Origin: Doryteuthis pealeii
Taxonomy: Eukaryota > Mollusca > Cephalopoda > Myopsida > Loliginidae
Assembly (NCBI GenBank): GCA_023376005.1
Contig: CM042138.1
Location: forward strand, 93,479,546 to 93,543,545
Length of the DNA: 64,000 nt
Direction: 5' to 3'
Every line of letters starts with the position of its first letter. Within the stretch, counting starts at the first letter, position 1. The position numbers and the translations under genes are program-made. Shown piece after piece: positions 1-10,224 of the stretch. The notes below the pieces were generated by a model. It had not been told where the DNA came from and did not search any database. It worked only from the letters and a program-made list of their open reading frames with translations.

Positions 1-600
1 ATATTTTATATTCGTGAAGCTCGCCTTATGGTTGTAAAATCGTTTTTTGAAGGTATCTTGTGTAGAGCCTAAATAAATCGTTTTATCATTACTTTGTACT
101 CTTAACTTTGTACACTAGCTTTATATACGCTGCTGTCGTTATGGATTTACCATCTAAGGGGCACGGCGTTTCTTTATTATTACAGGTGCATGGGGAATTT
201 TCGTTTTTTTTTTTGTTTGTTTGTACTTTTTTTTTGTCTTTTTTTATTATCTTTTGTCTTTTAGATAATATACTAATGTTGATTTTGCAGATGTTTCGGT
301 CAACATTTGGCATACATCTATAGCTTAATTCATTGTATTTTTATTAGATATTTTGTGTAATTTATTTTCGGGTGGAATCTTTTAAAAATACTTTGTAAAA
401 GAAATTTCCCAATTTATGTTTAATGTTTATATATAACGTGGGTGCGAAGTATAGAATATTTCTCGACCGGTTTCTTTTTCTTTTCTTTCTCTCATCAGGG
501 TTAGATTGGCCGTTATCAGTTTTGTAGGTAATATTGATTTAAAACCACTATTTTTAAGGACTTCTTCGTACTCACCTTTTTTCCTGTTGTGACAATTAGG
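1..600 (-). pseudogene. Penelope-like retroelement fragment (RT C-terminus, linker, start of GIY-YIG)
   Basis: Read on the minus strand with frameshifts, this stretch resembles the C-terminal half of a Penelope-like element (PLE) polyprotein. Around 590-510 it reads YEEVLKNSGFKSILPTK, around 470-380 RNILYFAPTLYINIKHK, and at about 312 LSYRCMPNV, which is the post-RT region of PLEs. The stretch 313-89 encodes a linker with a Cys-rich motif (CTCNNKETPCPLDG). The start of a GIY-YIG nuclease follows at about 105-1 (TIYLGSTQDTFKKRF, then YNHKASF). Stops at about 95-85 and frame changes show it is dead. It runs off the left edge of the window, so the nuclease is incomplete. GIY-YIG is the endonuclease of canonical PLEs. 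Family assignment is from motif recognition, not a search. Confidence 0.75.
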
Positions 601-808
601 TATTTGTTTAAATACCTATTTGGTATGGTAGGAACCTGTGTTAATACAACAAGGTTGTATTTTTTTAAAGTGAATACACTTCCATTGTTAAGGATGTTAC
701 ATTATACCATAACAATGGAACTGTATCCCCTTTAAAAAAAACACAACTTAATACCTTGTTATATTAACACATGTGCCAACCACCCCAAATAGGTATTTAA
801 ACAAATGT
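598..808. repeat. Imperfect inverted repeat (fold-back)
   Basis: The left arm (about 598-695) and right arm (about 710-808) are imperfect reverse complements separated by a short spacer. The outer ends share GTTTAAATACCTATTTGG. It lies between a PLE fragment and a LINE scrap, so it is probably a small non-autonomous fold-back element. No protein-coding content was seen. Confidence 0.7.
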
Positions 809-875
809 TCCAGAATTTGTCCAAAATAGCACCCGGTATCCTTGAGTAGTTCCCATCTAACTTCTTTCTCTAATA
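805..875 (-). pseudogene. LINE-Q scrap
   Basis: On the minus strand it reads VRWELLKDTGCYFGQILE. This matches a degenerate part of the LINE-Q reverse transcriptase C-terminus also present near 9768-9815 (+). It is only a relic of about 70 bp. Confidence 0.45.
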
Positions 876-939
876 GATAATTTGCACAACTGTTTCGGCC
901 ACTGAGTAGATCGATATATTTGTTTGAACTTACATTTCG

Positions 940-1372
940 GCAGTAGCGCGATGAGAGCAGTCTAACCCAATGGATTATAATGAACACCTGAAGAAGGCCG
1001 GACGGTACAACGGTCGAAACATTGCGTATATATATTTTAGAATAAAGATGAGGACAGCTGTCAAAAAATGATAAATATGTTATCTACTTTTTTATTTTCT
1101 ATACACTCGTTTATGTCTGTATACATTGCATTCATACCCGCACAGAGTGTCCATATGAATGTACGTATTATTGAAGGTTGGAGGGTACAACGTTGCGTAT
1201 GCATATTCACAATAAAGATGGGGAAAGCAGTCCAAAAATCAAAAAATGATATGTTTTCTTTTTTCTCTACTACACACACGTTTATCTCTGTATACATTGC
1301 ATTCATACTCACACACAGTGTACATATGAATATTGGTATCATTGAAGCTCACGTTAAATGTGTGTATAGAAA
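940..1372 (+). repeat. Repeat G: two tandem units, first with hammerhead-like core
   Basis: Two direct units (about 940-1170 and 1171-1372) share AATAAAGATG followed by a GGACAG/GAAAGCAGTCC stretch, then CATTGCATTCATAC and a block ending in GTGTACATATGAAT. The first unit carries CTGAAGA (988-994), a 5-bp stem GGCCG/CGGTC and GAAAC (1016-1020), the layout of a hammerhead core. In the second unit this part is reduced to GGTTGGAGGGTACAACG. Related to the copy at 1880-2210 and to family F. Confidence 0.6.
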
Positions 1373-1380
1373 GAAGTAGC

Positions 1381-1430
1381 GCGGTTGCCTTACCAAGGCT
1401 AAAGAGACCAGTCTACCCTATTTTATAAGG
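1381..1430 (-). repeat. SINE-B fragment
   Basis: This is the reverse complement of the SINE-B body segment seen at about 5355-5410 (TTGCCTTACCAAGGCTAAAG). Only about 50 bp is recognisable. Confidence 0.5.
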
Positions 1431-1762
1431 TGGGTGTAGTGTAATTATTGTGGTCTACGAGGATTGAAAGGAGAAAGAGAAGAAAAACAAACAAAGGTTA
1501 AAATGGGGAACAGTAAACACTAAGCGGGGTGCCAGGAATTTGACCGAAGAATGAACCCGGAAATAGATTTAAGAATAAAAACGGAAGTTCCGGGTTTTGA
1601 ATCGGAAACGGATGTTACGCTGGAACAAGAATGGGGAGGGAAAAAATCTGTCTCTTTTTCGGCCGGGCGTCGTGGAAGGCAGACTGGACCTTCCTGGTTT
1701 CCCTTATGGATTTCATACAGTAGTAGCGAACATGATTGACGACCGGGTAATTTGACCGTGTG

Positions 1763-1767
<5 letters not shown>
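1431..1767. other. Unassigned, locally GC-richer stretch
   Basis: No repeat family or domain recognised. A 62-codon open frame (1551-1739, +) has no recognisable motif. The base composition is noticeably less AT-rich than its surroundings. Confidence 0.4.

Positions 1768-1834
<67 letters not shown>
1768..1834. repeat. (CT)n microsatellite
   Basis: An uninterrupted CT dinucleotide run follows a short C homopolymer. Confidence 0.95.
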
Positions 1835-1836
<2 letters not shown>

Positions 1837-1879
1837 TCTTTCCTTCTCCCTGAAAAAGAACCCACGAGCCTAGATTTTG

Positions 1880-2210
1880 ATTTTTAGACTATTATCCTCA
1901 TCTTTATTGTGAAATATGCATACACTATGTTTCGACTAAAGCGTGTTGAGAACAGTCTACTCCAAGAGATTACAAGGGACACTTGTAGAAGGCCGGAGGG
2001 TATAAAAGTCGAAACAATATCTCACAATAAAGATGAGGACAACAGTCCAAAAATAAAAAGGATATGTTGTCTAATTCGTTCTTTTCTACACACTTGTTTA
2101 TCACTGTATACACTGCATTCTTACGTGCGCACTGCATTCATACGCGCACACGGTGTACGTATGCGTGTAGATATCATTGAAGGTGACATTCAGGAAGTGT
2201 GCAACGTAAA
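1880..2210 (+). repeat. Repeat G copy with a fold-back left arm
   Basis: The plus-strand part (about 1940-2190) repeats the G consensus: GAAGGCCGG, then GTCGAAACAAT, then AATAAAGATGAGGACAACAG, then CATTCATACGCGCACAC. The segment 1884-1932 is the reverse complement of 2009-2050, giving a fold-back arrangement like family F. The hammerhead-like core is degraded (TTGTAGA in place of CTGAAGA). Confidence 0.6.
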
Positions 2211-2605
2211 TGCAACAGAGAGGCAGGCAAACACGCTCGCATTGCAATCAACCGGGTAACACGACCTAAATTGACACTGAATATTTTCCCCGGACCTTTC
2301 GGCAAAAGTATCAAAGACTTTACATATTTAGGGGTCTTAATTTTTTCTTTTCTTTTCCTTCGCTGCTTTTTTCTGCTTAACGGTTGCTTATGCATAAGCT
2401 TACACTTGCGCTCAACATTCTTTATAACAGGCATCTTAAACTAAGTTGGTCCATACAGCAGCATGGATTGCATATGTATGTCATGAGGGCCACATGGATT
2501 ACATATGTCTGTTATGAGGGCTACACACGTCAACTTTCTTTAGATCCTTCTTTGACATTAACAGAACAAAGTGATGAGATAATGTCTCTGGAAGTTTTTT
2601 AGATG
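2211..2605. other. Unassigned
   Basis: No coding or repeat signal recognised. A short local duplication is present: GGATTGCATATGTATG at 2465 and GGATTACATATGTCTG at 2496. Confidence 0.4.
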
Positions 2606-2730
2606 AGGCTTGATAATTTTTATTATTTGTATTAATCGTACTTTTGTCCATATCTTTATGGTTATCTGTACAACGTTTCGGTCAATATGCCTGAAGAAGG
2701 CCGGAGAGGACATCGGCCGAAGTGATGATT
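2606..2730. repeat. Family F fold-back, short-spacer copy
   Basis: The left arm (about 2612-2690) is F in minus orientation (ACAACGTTTCGGTCAATATG). It abuts a plus-orientation piece starting CTGAAGA (2691-2697), then GGCCG, then CGGCCGAAG. It is a head-to-head junction of two F monomers with almost no spacer. Confidence 0.65.
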
Positions 2731-3424
2731 GCTATTATGAATTCCTCTGTCACCGACTCAAAGCCACCGAATACATATCTAAAAAAACATTTTGTTAAAA
2801 AGAAAGGAAAAAAGATTATTACTGACTTAGTTCAAATAATAAAACGTACAAGTGTCACAGTCGCTTTCAATTATAACCATGTGTTGATTGAATGCAAGTG
2901 AAGGCAAGAGGAAAGACTCACCCCTTTCATTGACAGAATTAGGTTCTTCCTTCAGTACCTCAAAGGAAGGAATGCGTTGATAACAAACTGTTTCTTAACA
3001 ACACATTGCCTAAATGAAAATAAACTACTGTTTCCGCCCAAGAATGTTTGGAAAATCTTTTTTTAATAGGGTACTGCAAAAGCTCCTTATGAGAGCACAA
3101 TATGCGGGCTGTATGTTTGACATGCCTGCTTTATAGGATATAAGGAAGAAATGTGTAAATCCGCAATTGTAAATGCATAAAAATGATGATAAAACATGTT
3201 AAATCGAAAGTTGAGATTTATTAAAGCCCACGCTATAGCATTCGGTTTGTTTTTGTTTTTCAATCCATTAACGAGGCTATTAATTATATAAAGAAGAAAA
3301 ACTGTTGACATACCGTTTGATTGCCTATAGCAAGAAACACAAGTTACTTTGACGGGTCTTACAAGGAATTATTTATTTAACAATTTACGGACTTCCGAAG
3401 GCACACACATCTCAAGTTCCGTAA
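2731..3424. other. Unassigned AT-rich DNA
   Basis: No recognisable repeat, RNA gene or domain. A 74-codon minus frame (3087-3311) shows no motif and is probably chance. Confidence 0.4.
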
Positions 3425-3640
3425 AAACTGACCGGTTTAGCTCAGTCGGTAGAGCGTCTGCCTAGCAACACAAGGTTCCTGATTCGATACCAGCCCTCAC
3501 TAACTCAGCGGTGGTAGGTATAGCGCTCCACCTTAGATGTACAATAAATCTCCTTGGTCTAGCGCTAGTTAAAAGGGGATAGACTCCCTCGCTGTCTGGC
3601 TAATACCGACTGTAGGCCAGCCCGACAACTTTTACTGGAA
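3425..3640 (+). repeat. SINE-K (Lys-tRNA-like SINE)
   Basis: The head reads like a tRNA: A-box-like TTAGCTCAGTCGGTAGAGCG (3436-3455) and B-box-like GATTCGATACC. A body follows with AGCGCTCCACC, CTCCTTGGTCTAGCGCTAG and GACTCCCTCGCTGTC, shared with copies at 24453, 36865, 46235, 48240, 50425 and 60655. The internal pol III promoter is part of the tRNA-like head. Lys-tRNA-related SINEs are known from squid; identity with a named family was not checked. Confidence 0.85.
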
Positions 3641-4019
3641 TTCATCTTTCGAGACACAGTTTGAATGGGGACGCCAACGTTACGTGGCGTTTTAATTTAT
3701 ATCTTTTCTCATATTTTAAGTATCAAAAAAGGGCTTTACACACTATAAAAAGGATTTATAAGTTTTTGCTTGTCAATAGTTTTCTTTTTACATAATTGAT
3801 AGCCCTGTTGATGGTTTGAAAACAAACCGAAACGCTTTATGTCAGCTTGTATAAGTTTCATATTTCGATTTAGCTTATGTTTTTTAATAATTTCATAGGT
3901 TATACGAAATGCATGTATATGATGTGCTGGAATGCACATAAACAGAAAGAACAGAGCCCTGCTGGATGGGAATTTAGAATACACCTCTGCAGATGGGTAA
4001 GATCCCCCCACGCACACAC
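3641..4019. other. Unassigned, with a hammerhead-like stem-loop
   Basis: AT-rich sequence with no coding signal. It contains the ribozyme-like motif listed at 3805-3840 and may be the 3' end of a decayed PLE or retrozyme. Confidence 0.35.
3805..3840 (+). ncRNA. Degenerate hammerhead-like motif
   Basis: CTGTTGA (3805-3811) is followed by a perfect 6-bp stem GGTTTG/CAAACC with an AAAA loop, then GAAAC (3829-3833) and a GTC about 7 nt later. The core deviates at A6 (U instead of A), which should inactivate a hammerhead. No matching helix I was found. Likely a relic. Confidence 0.3.
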
Positions 4020-4510
4020 ACAATGGGCCCACCTGTTTCTCGTGGGTGACAACCCGTGATGTTTAAGGACGGAACCCTGGTGGCTGAGCATTCCATGACA
4101 TGCAGCACTCCACTTTGGCCCTTACTTAGGCAAGACAGGTGATTGGAGAGGCCCTCCAATCAATCGGCTAGATATTTTTACCATCTATGTGCTAGAAAGC
4201 GGTGAATGTGAGTCTTAATTTCCTAGGCATTACGTTAATCTACATCTGGTTGTAAGGTTCCAATTCTGGACCTGGGGAGTATCCCTTCATTGTCATTACT
4301 CCCAGGTTCACTCCGGAGTGGTAGTACTTGTTTGTGTCTCATCTCTGAGTTAAATATAAAAATGAGTTTAAGAAATGTGTTTTAAAAAATTGAGTTTTAA
4401 AAAAGTTGAGTACTCATCAAGAATGAATAAAACAAAACTTCTCCGGCATAAAATAACCCAGTGGGTTGATATACCGTAAAAACCAACCAACAAAACATTA
4501 AAAAAAGATA
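4020..4510 (+). repeat. Repeat A copy
   Basis: This is a member of a long dispersed family. Diagnostic pieces in order are GGGTGACAACCCGTGATG, AATCAATCGGCTAG, TGTGCTAGAAAGCGGTGA, CATTACTCCCAGGTTCACTC, GGAGTGGTAGTAC and the end GTTGATATACCGTAAA plus CCAACCAAC. Other copies: 10225, 16296, 18210, 26585, 44150, 51735. No protein-coding capacity, so it is a non-autonomous element, possibly a long-bodied SINE. Confidence 0.75.
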
Positions 4511-5215
4511 AATTGATAAAGAATTGTATTGGGAATCTTGAAAGAGAGATTTCTCACGATTGTCTTTCTTATCAATTAGCACGAGTAATCTCCCTTGAAA
4601 CAGAGACCGAATCTACGAGTTTCATAGTAATTAGTACAATAGATATGTTTACTTTTTTTTACAAAGAAAACAAAGATATCTCTGTTGTATAATGTATAGA
4701 CTAAATAAATGTATGTATTGTATGCATTAAAGAATATAATAATTTAAAATAAATTTGATATAATTTGATCGTATCTGAACATTGGGTTAATATATGCGAA
4801 AAATTCTCTCTAAATAGTTTAATGCTGTCAAGAAGAAACAATTTATGATGAATTATCTCCCTTTAACTATTAATCGGCTGTAACGTCTTTTTCGCAGAGA
4901 TTATTTAGAAATAACAGACATTACAGTTTTGAAAAGACTCTAGTGACGTGACTATATATCTATCTGAAATATAGGATGAATATTTATTCATGGCAGAATT
5001 TTGACTTTGATATTTTACTAAACAACCATAAATACTTAAAATAGAAGGGAATCAATTGTTCTATTGATTAATTTATGAAGTGAATTTTAATGGCATCTCA
5101 ACTGGTCTAGGGTTATAGTATGCTTAGATGTTACAAAATAGCACGAATTGTACATTTATAATTACATTTTTGTAGTTGAGATTTTACACACATATGATTC
5201 TATCAAGTATCAAAT
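4511..5215. other. Unassigned AT-rich DNA
   Basis: No recognisable repeat, RNA gene or coding signal. Confidence 0.4.
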
Positions 5216-5475
5216 ACATGAAGCGCGTGGTGTAATGGGTAAAGTCATGGGAAATGGACTCGTCGCCCCGAGTTCAAATCCTGGACGTGGTAATTACATT
5301 TCACTTAGCGCTAATGCCCTTGGGAAAGGTATGAATCCTACTCTCCCTCCAGCTATGGGTAAATTGTAGGGCAGACTGGGCTCTTTAACCTTGGTTAGGC
5401 AATCGGTCTAGGAGAAGGAAAACTCTGAATTCAAACCTGTTGAACTCCGCTTAAGAAATTGACCTTGTGTCACAT
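5216..5475 (+). repeat. SINE-B (tRNA-derived SINE)
   Basis: The tRNA-like head has A-box GTGGTGTAATGGGTAAAGTC and B-box GAGTTCAAATCCTGG. The body has CTTAGCGCTAATGCCC, CTCCAGCTATGGGTAAAT and GGGCAGACTGGGCTCTTTAA. The same family is at 16625-16790 (+), 52240-52360 (-) and 57795-58065 (-). Confidence 0.85.
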
Positions 5476-5934
5476 CCTGCTTGCTATCAAGTATTTCGAT
5501 CTAATACAAATCATTTGTACACAGTTGTATGGTTTCAACTATTCCTATCAATTTCTAATAATTAGGATTTTTAGTAGTTATTGTGAACATTTCTTAACAC
5601 AACTATTCTATTGATTGATTATAAGAGCATGTCAACCTGTGCGGGGTTATTTTATCTTAGTATTTAAGATTGCATTTATTGTATATTTACATTTTTAAGA
5701 GTTTTTAGCACACAGTATCTAATACCAATACTTTTACACAGTTTTATGGTTTCAAGTAATTATTTCTATGTAATAAAAGTCATTTGTTTGCACACTGTTA
5801 TATGGTTTAAGTAACTAATAATGATCCTTAGTTAACTATCATAGCTTCAACTAACTATTCTTAATACAAATAATTTACAGGTGTATGGCATGTCTATTGA
5901 TGTATTCCATTTTTAAATATTAATCTATATATTA
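5476..5934. repeat. Degenerate internal repeats, AT-rich
   Basis: Short variants of TTTGTACACAGTTGTATGG recur at about 5514, 5732, 5785 and 5870, suggesting an old, decayed tandem array. No coding signal. Confidence 0.4.
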
Positions 5935-6450
5935 ATACACTTGTCCCTCAATCTCCCGACCATTACGATTTTTGCAGCAACCTCTGGTTAAAAAAATACA
6001 GGGTGCGGCATCAAAATGCCCTTTGTTTAATTAAATTAATTAATTTAATTAATTTAAATTAATTAATTAATCAAATTTAAAAAAGGGCGTTTCTTATGCC
6101 GCACCCTGTATTAAATGCAAAAATAGACATCCTTATTATCTGGTGTTACTTATATGCCAAATTCTTCTTTCTTATGAGTGTCGTCACCTCGGCTAAATAA
6201 TGGACCATTCTGTTTTTATTATAAAGAAATAAAGTTAAGAAATAGGACATATTACACCGAAAAGATTAAGATAAGAATGAAAGAGAGTAGGGGAAAGCTA
6301 GAGAGAGGTAAGCACGCGGAAACGATAACTAATCTATTTCAATCGAACTTAATGAAAAGAGAAAAAGATTATACATTTTACTTATTGGCAATAGCACTTA
6401 AGTAAACATAAACGTTGTAATAATTAATAATACTGTGGTATATCCACAGG
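5935..6450 (+). repeat. Repeat T copy interrupted by a MITE
   Basis: The flank reads TTAATACACTTGTCC, then CTCTGGTTAA before the palindromic MITE at 5994-6113. The family continues with TTATCTGGTGTTACTTAT, GAGTGTCGTCACCTCGGC, TAAATAATGGACCATTC and finally GTGGTATATCCACAGG. An uninterrupted copy at 49797-50305 shows the pre-insertion structure. Confidence 0.75.
5994..6113. mobile_element. Palindromic MITE with perfect outer inverted repeats
   Basis: The element begins TACAGGGTGCGGCATCA and ends TTATGCCGCACCCTGTA. Sub-terminal GCCCTTT/AAAGGGC also pair, and the middle is an AT-rich palindrome of TTAATTAA-type units. The outer TA at each end fits a TA target duplication as used by Tc1/mariner-type elements. 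No coding capacity. Confidence 0.85.
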
Positions 6451-6502
6451 TCTTGCAAGTAATATTTAATTGGAAAGAAAAAAGAAAAGAAAAGAGTGTA
6501 AG

Positions 6503-6550
<48 letters not shown>

Positions 6551-6858
6551 AAATCAAGATTATTACAGCTTTTACATATTGAACTATTTATGTAAACGTT
6601 ATAATAATTGAATTGTCATGCTGTGGTATATCTATAGGTCTTGCAAGTAATATTTAACTGGAAAGAAAGAAAGAAAAGAAAAGAGTGTAAAAGAGAGTGT
6701 GTGAGAGTTAAATCAAGATTATTACAGTTTTTACATATTGAACTATTTAGCAATAGCTCTTATGTAAACGTTATAATAATTGAATTATCATGCTGTGGTA
6801 TATCCATAGGTCTTGCAAGTAATATTTAACTGGAAAGAAAGAAAGAAAAGAAAAGAGT

Positions 6859-6891
<33 letters not shown>

Positions 6892-7209
6892 TTAAATCGA
6901 GATTATTACAGTTTTTACATATTGAACTATTTAGCAATAGCTCTTATGTAAACGTTATAATAATTGAATTATCATGCTGTGGTATATCCATAGGTCTTGT
7001 AAGTAATATTTGACTGGAAAGAAAGAAAGAAAAGAAAGAGTGTAAAAGAGAGAGAGAGAGTTAAATCAAGATTATTACAGTTTTTACATATTGAACTATT
7101 TAGCAATAGCTCTTATGTAAACGTTATAATAATCGAATTATCATGCTGTGGTATATCCATAGGTCTTGCAAGTAATATTAACTGGAAAGAAAGAAAGAAA
7201 AGAAAAGAG

Positions 7210-7259
<50 letters not shown>

Positions 7260-7375
7260 AAATCAAGATTATTACAGTTTTTACATATTGAACTATTTAG
7301 CAATAGCTCTTATGTAAACGTTATAATAATTGAATTATCATACTGTGGTATATCCATAGGTCTTGCTAGTATTAA
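6420..7375 (+). repeat. Tandem array of about 180-bp units (satellite-like)
   Basis: About five units repeat in order: GTCTTGCAAGTAATATT, GGAAAGAAAGAAAG, a variable (GA)n block, TTAAATCAAGATTATTACAG, TTTTTACATATTGAACTATT and GCTGTGGTATATCCATAGG. The unit equals the 3' part of dispersed repeat T, so the array probably grew by tandem duplication from the T copy just upstream. The (GA)n block differs in length in every unit. Confidence 0.9.
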
Positions 7376-7925
7376 TCAGTCAGGACACATTAACGGCTTA
7401 ACAAAGAGAGAAGGATGCAGGAGGGGGGCTATTGCATATTTTTCTTGGGGTGGTTGGGGCGTGGCTTGGACAAATTGACTAATTGACTATTAAACTGGTT
7501 TCATCAGCTTTTTTTTTTTAAATAAAAACAAAACAACAAAATGGAATATCTTTATTAATGCGTCTAAATTAGAAACTGCCATGTGAATTTCTGACCGATG
7601 AGAAATGCTTCTGATTTCCTGTGGAAATGAAAACAAAAGAAAATAGAATTCAGTACTTTCATCTCTATAGGTAACCTGTTTATATATATATATATTTTTA
7701 AATCACATGATGAAATCTTTCTTTATGAAAAAAAAGATCAACCTGAAAGGCCTGAATATTAATGAGTGTCTCTTATAAATACGCTGAGGACCGCCTGTCA
7801 CTTGCATATTAAACAAATCTCCCGTATAGTTCAAAAATCGTTGATAGCCAACTAGACACACATTTTGGAGATTTTACGATGGACGAACATAACTAAATCC
7901 TAAAAACAATAAAAAGTAGAAAAAA
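7376..7925. other. Unassigned
   Basis: No recognisable repeat or coding signal apart from a short (TA)n at 7680-7693. Confidence 0.4.
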
Positions 7926-8304
7926 ACCGCTGAATAATTGCATAGAAAGAAAATGCTAGACGTGAGCCACACAAGAATGCTACGCGTGATCTTAAACAAA
8001 TTCTGGAAATAACACTCTACAATAAAGCAGCTGTACGGTCACTTGCCTCCTATCAAATAAACATCCGAGTGAAACGAACACGACATGTCAAGGAAAAAAT
8101 CAAAACAGGTTTCACAGAAATCGATAGAAAACCACTTAGATCCTGACAATTCGTCGAATCGTTGAAGGTATTCAAGCAAAGAAACCTTATCGCTACACAT
8201 TTTTGGTACATTTCTCCAAGACATTTCCCAAGGCATTTCACTCCAGACACAGAGGAAATATAGAACAAATACTACTATTATATGATCTCCCCAAAGAGAC
8301 TGTT
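7926..8304 (+). pseudogene. LINE-Q reverse transcriptase scrap plus unassigned DNA
   Basis: Bases 7960-8085 (+) resemble the LINE-Q segment encoding TRMLRVILNKFW, then KQLYGHLPPIK and then VKRTRHVKE, with frame breaks. The remainder to 8304 is unassigned. Confidence 0.5.
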
Positions 8305-8985
8305 ACCACTCCACCATGATTGTAAAGTAATTCCCTATTTTTAAAATCTTATAATCTATTTCTGAATCATTATTCTTACAAACGATGAATATAAAAAGAA
8401 CACACATATTATGGAATTTTATTTAAAATTCTACATGGGCACCAGCATTCGTCTACAGCCTCTCACCTCGCTCGGGAATCGCATCAACTGATCTTCTCTG
8501 GAACTCTTATGGAAGGGCAGAAATAAATTCTCGTATTCGTCTTTGAAGTTTTTCCAAAGTTGTTGGTTTCATAGAGTAAAGTTTCTCCTTTAACCAACCT
8601 CCCCAAAAAATGTTGCAGGGTGATTGTAAAGTAACTCCGATTTTAAAAATCTTATAATTTATTTTTGAATCATTATTTCTTTTTTTTTTTTTTTTTTTTG
8701 CAAAAATGAATTTGAGAACACACATAACACAGAGTTCTATTTAAAATTCTATATGGGCACTCAAGCCTCTCACTTGGAAAATGGTGATTCAGCTATTCAC
8801 GAACAATAGCAAAATATGGAGGAGCACCATCTTGCATAAAGATCAAGTTTTTAATATCATCCCAAGTATTGACAACTGGCCAGATTTCATCTTGCAGTAT
8901 GGTGAGATACCTTTTGGCATTTATGGTATTACAAGGATGAAAGGACCCACAGAATATTCAAAATATTAACCACCCTGTATAACGA
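8305..8985 (-). pseudogene. MLE2 mariner-like transposon, one copy inserted in another
   Basis: The terminal motif ATGATTGTAAAGTAATTCC (8317) recurs as GGGTGATTGTAAAGTAACTCC at 8618, so a second copy sits inside the first. On the minus strand, 8614-8500 reads FWGGWLKEKLYSMKPTTLE and then RRIREFISALP, the C-terminal end of a Tc1/mariner-superfamily transposase after the final catalytic Asp. At 8781-8960 (-) more transposase-like sequence is badly broken. The same element is at 58627-59285 (+). Dead copies. Confidence 0.65.
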
Positions 8986-9094
8986 TGCTCTACATGAAAT
9001 CAATGGTCTGTTAGTCTGATAGTAACACAGATTACTGTGCTATTGTTGCATGAGTCCTACGAGGAGATACATTAGCACCATTTTATTTACTAGC
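8986..9094. other. Unassigned
   Basis: Nothing recognised. Confidence 0.3.
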
Positions 9095-9350
9095 GGGACA
9101 TGTGGATATACCACAGTATGATAATTTAATTATTACAACGTTTGATATGTTTACTGAGAGCTACTAAATACTTCAATATGTAAAAAGTATGATAATCTTG
9201 ATTTAACTCTCTCACTCTCTGTTTTTTTTTTCTTACTTTCTTTCCTTCTTTTCATCTTTTCACTATGTTCGATTGAAATAGATTAGCGTTATCGCTTTCG
9301 TGCACTCACCCCTCTTTCTATCTTTCCCCTATTCTCTTTCTGCCTCCTCC
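9095..9350 (-). repeat. Repeat T copy
   Basis: This is the reverse complement of T: GTGGATATACCACAGTATG, ATTACAACGTTTGATATG, CTTCAATATGTAAAAAGTA, AATCTTGATTTAACTCTC, then TTCGATTGAAATAGATTAG. Confidence 0.75.
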
Positions 9351-9559
9351 AAAATCGGTTCGCATCTGCTAACTAAACTAAAACCTATTCTCACGCGTCC
9401 AATCCCGCGCTTTCTACCAGAAGGTGAAGTTGGGATCATCGTTATGCCAATCAAACGGGTATGGAAAATTCTCCACCTCTGCTTTTAATTCAAACGAACT
9501 TTATTTATAATTCGAACTACAGGCACGCTCATAAATTATGACTGCTCATGAATTATGTA
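9351..9559. other. Unassigned
   Basis: No family recognised; probably more of a decayed repeat T flank. Confidence 0.3.
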
Positions 9560-10205
9560 ACACAAGATGGAGACATCTCTACACTGGATGATAAGCCTCT
9601 AAAATTAGTAGACCAGTTCAATATACGCATAGGAAAGGCATGGACTGTTGAAGATAGATTATCAATTATATGTATTCTCATAAGATAAGTTTAGAATTCT
9701 TCCAAGCTGTGACCCTGTAAATGCTACTGTATGGCTACACCACCTGAACTCTAACGAAACGCTTAGATGGGAACTACACAAGGATGTAGCGAACTGTCTT
9801 GAACAAATCCTGAAAGCATCACTCCATAAAACACGGCCACTTACCTCCTATCATATAAACCCTCTAAGTAAGACATGCTGGACGCTGCTGGAGAAGCAAG
9901 ACGAACGTTTCTTGTAGACATCTAGACATGGACACATCAGTGTGGAGCAACCTGCAAAAAACGTACACCAGTCAGCTCTGCGTATTTTCTGGATACCGTG
10001 TAGAAGACTTGCAACGAGCGATGACCAATAGGATCGGTTGTCGAGTGGGTGTCATAGGTATCCGTGTAGTCAGCATGACCTGATGAGGATGATAAGAAAC
10101 AAGGTATGGAAACAGCTTCAACGGAACTTAACGTCAGCTCACCGATACCTTTTTCGTGACAATAACCATTACACGACAAGCACCTCCTCTCTAAGTTACT
10201 AACCC
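9560..10205 (+). pseudogene. LINE-Q fragment, heavily decayed
   Basis: Homologous by eye to other LINE-Q copies. It has LKLVDQF-like coding at 9596, a piece encoding LLYGYTT at 9724 and a segment near 9855 resembling LSKTCWTLLEKQ. It ends with a stretch like GTCATAGGTATCCGTG (10050) and then GATGAGGATGAT, matching the 3' end at 53145-53200. It contains many stops and frameshifts. Confidence 0.6.
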
Positions 10206-10224
10206 TCATCGTGTGTAATAGTTA

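Noticed and set aside
465..507. CTGATGA...GAAACCGGTC on the minus strand, resembling a hammerhead core
   Set aside because: The stretch between the boxes is purine-only and cannot form helix II. It also fits in frame as the Lys/Arg-rich segment of the PLE protein.
6494..7258. CRISPR-like spaced repeats
   Set aside because: Regular 180-bp units with GA blocks are an ordinary tandem array in a eukaryotic genome; no short repeat-spacer structure.
10080..10112. CTGATGAGGATGATAAGAAAC, a second hammerhead-like hit
   Set aside because: It is the ATG/GAT-rich tail of a LINE-Q copy; no helix II or III can be drawn.
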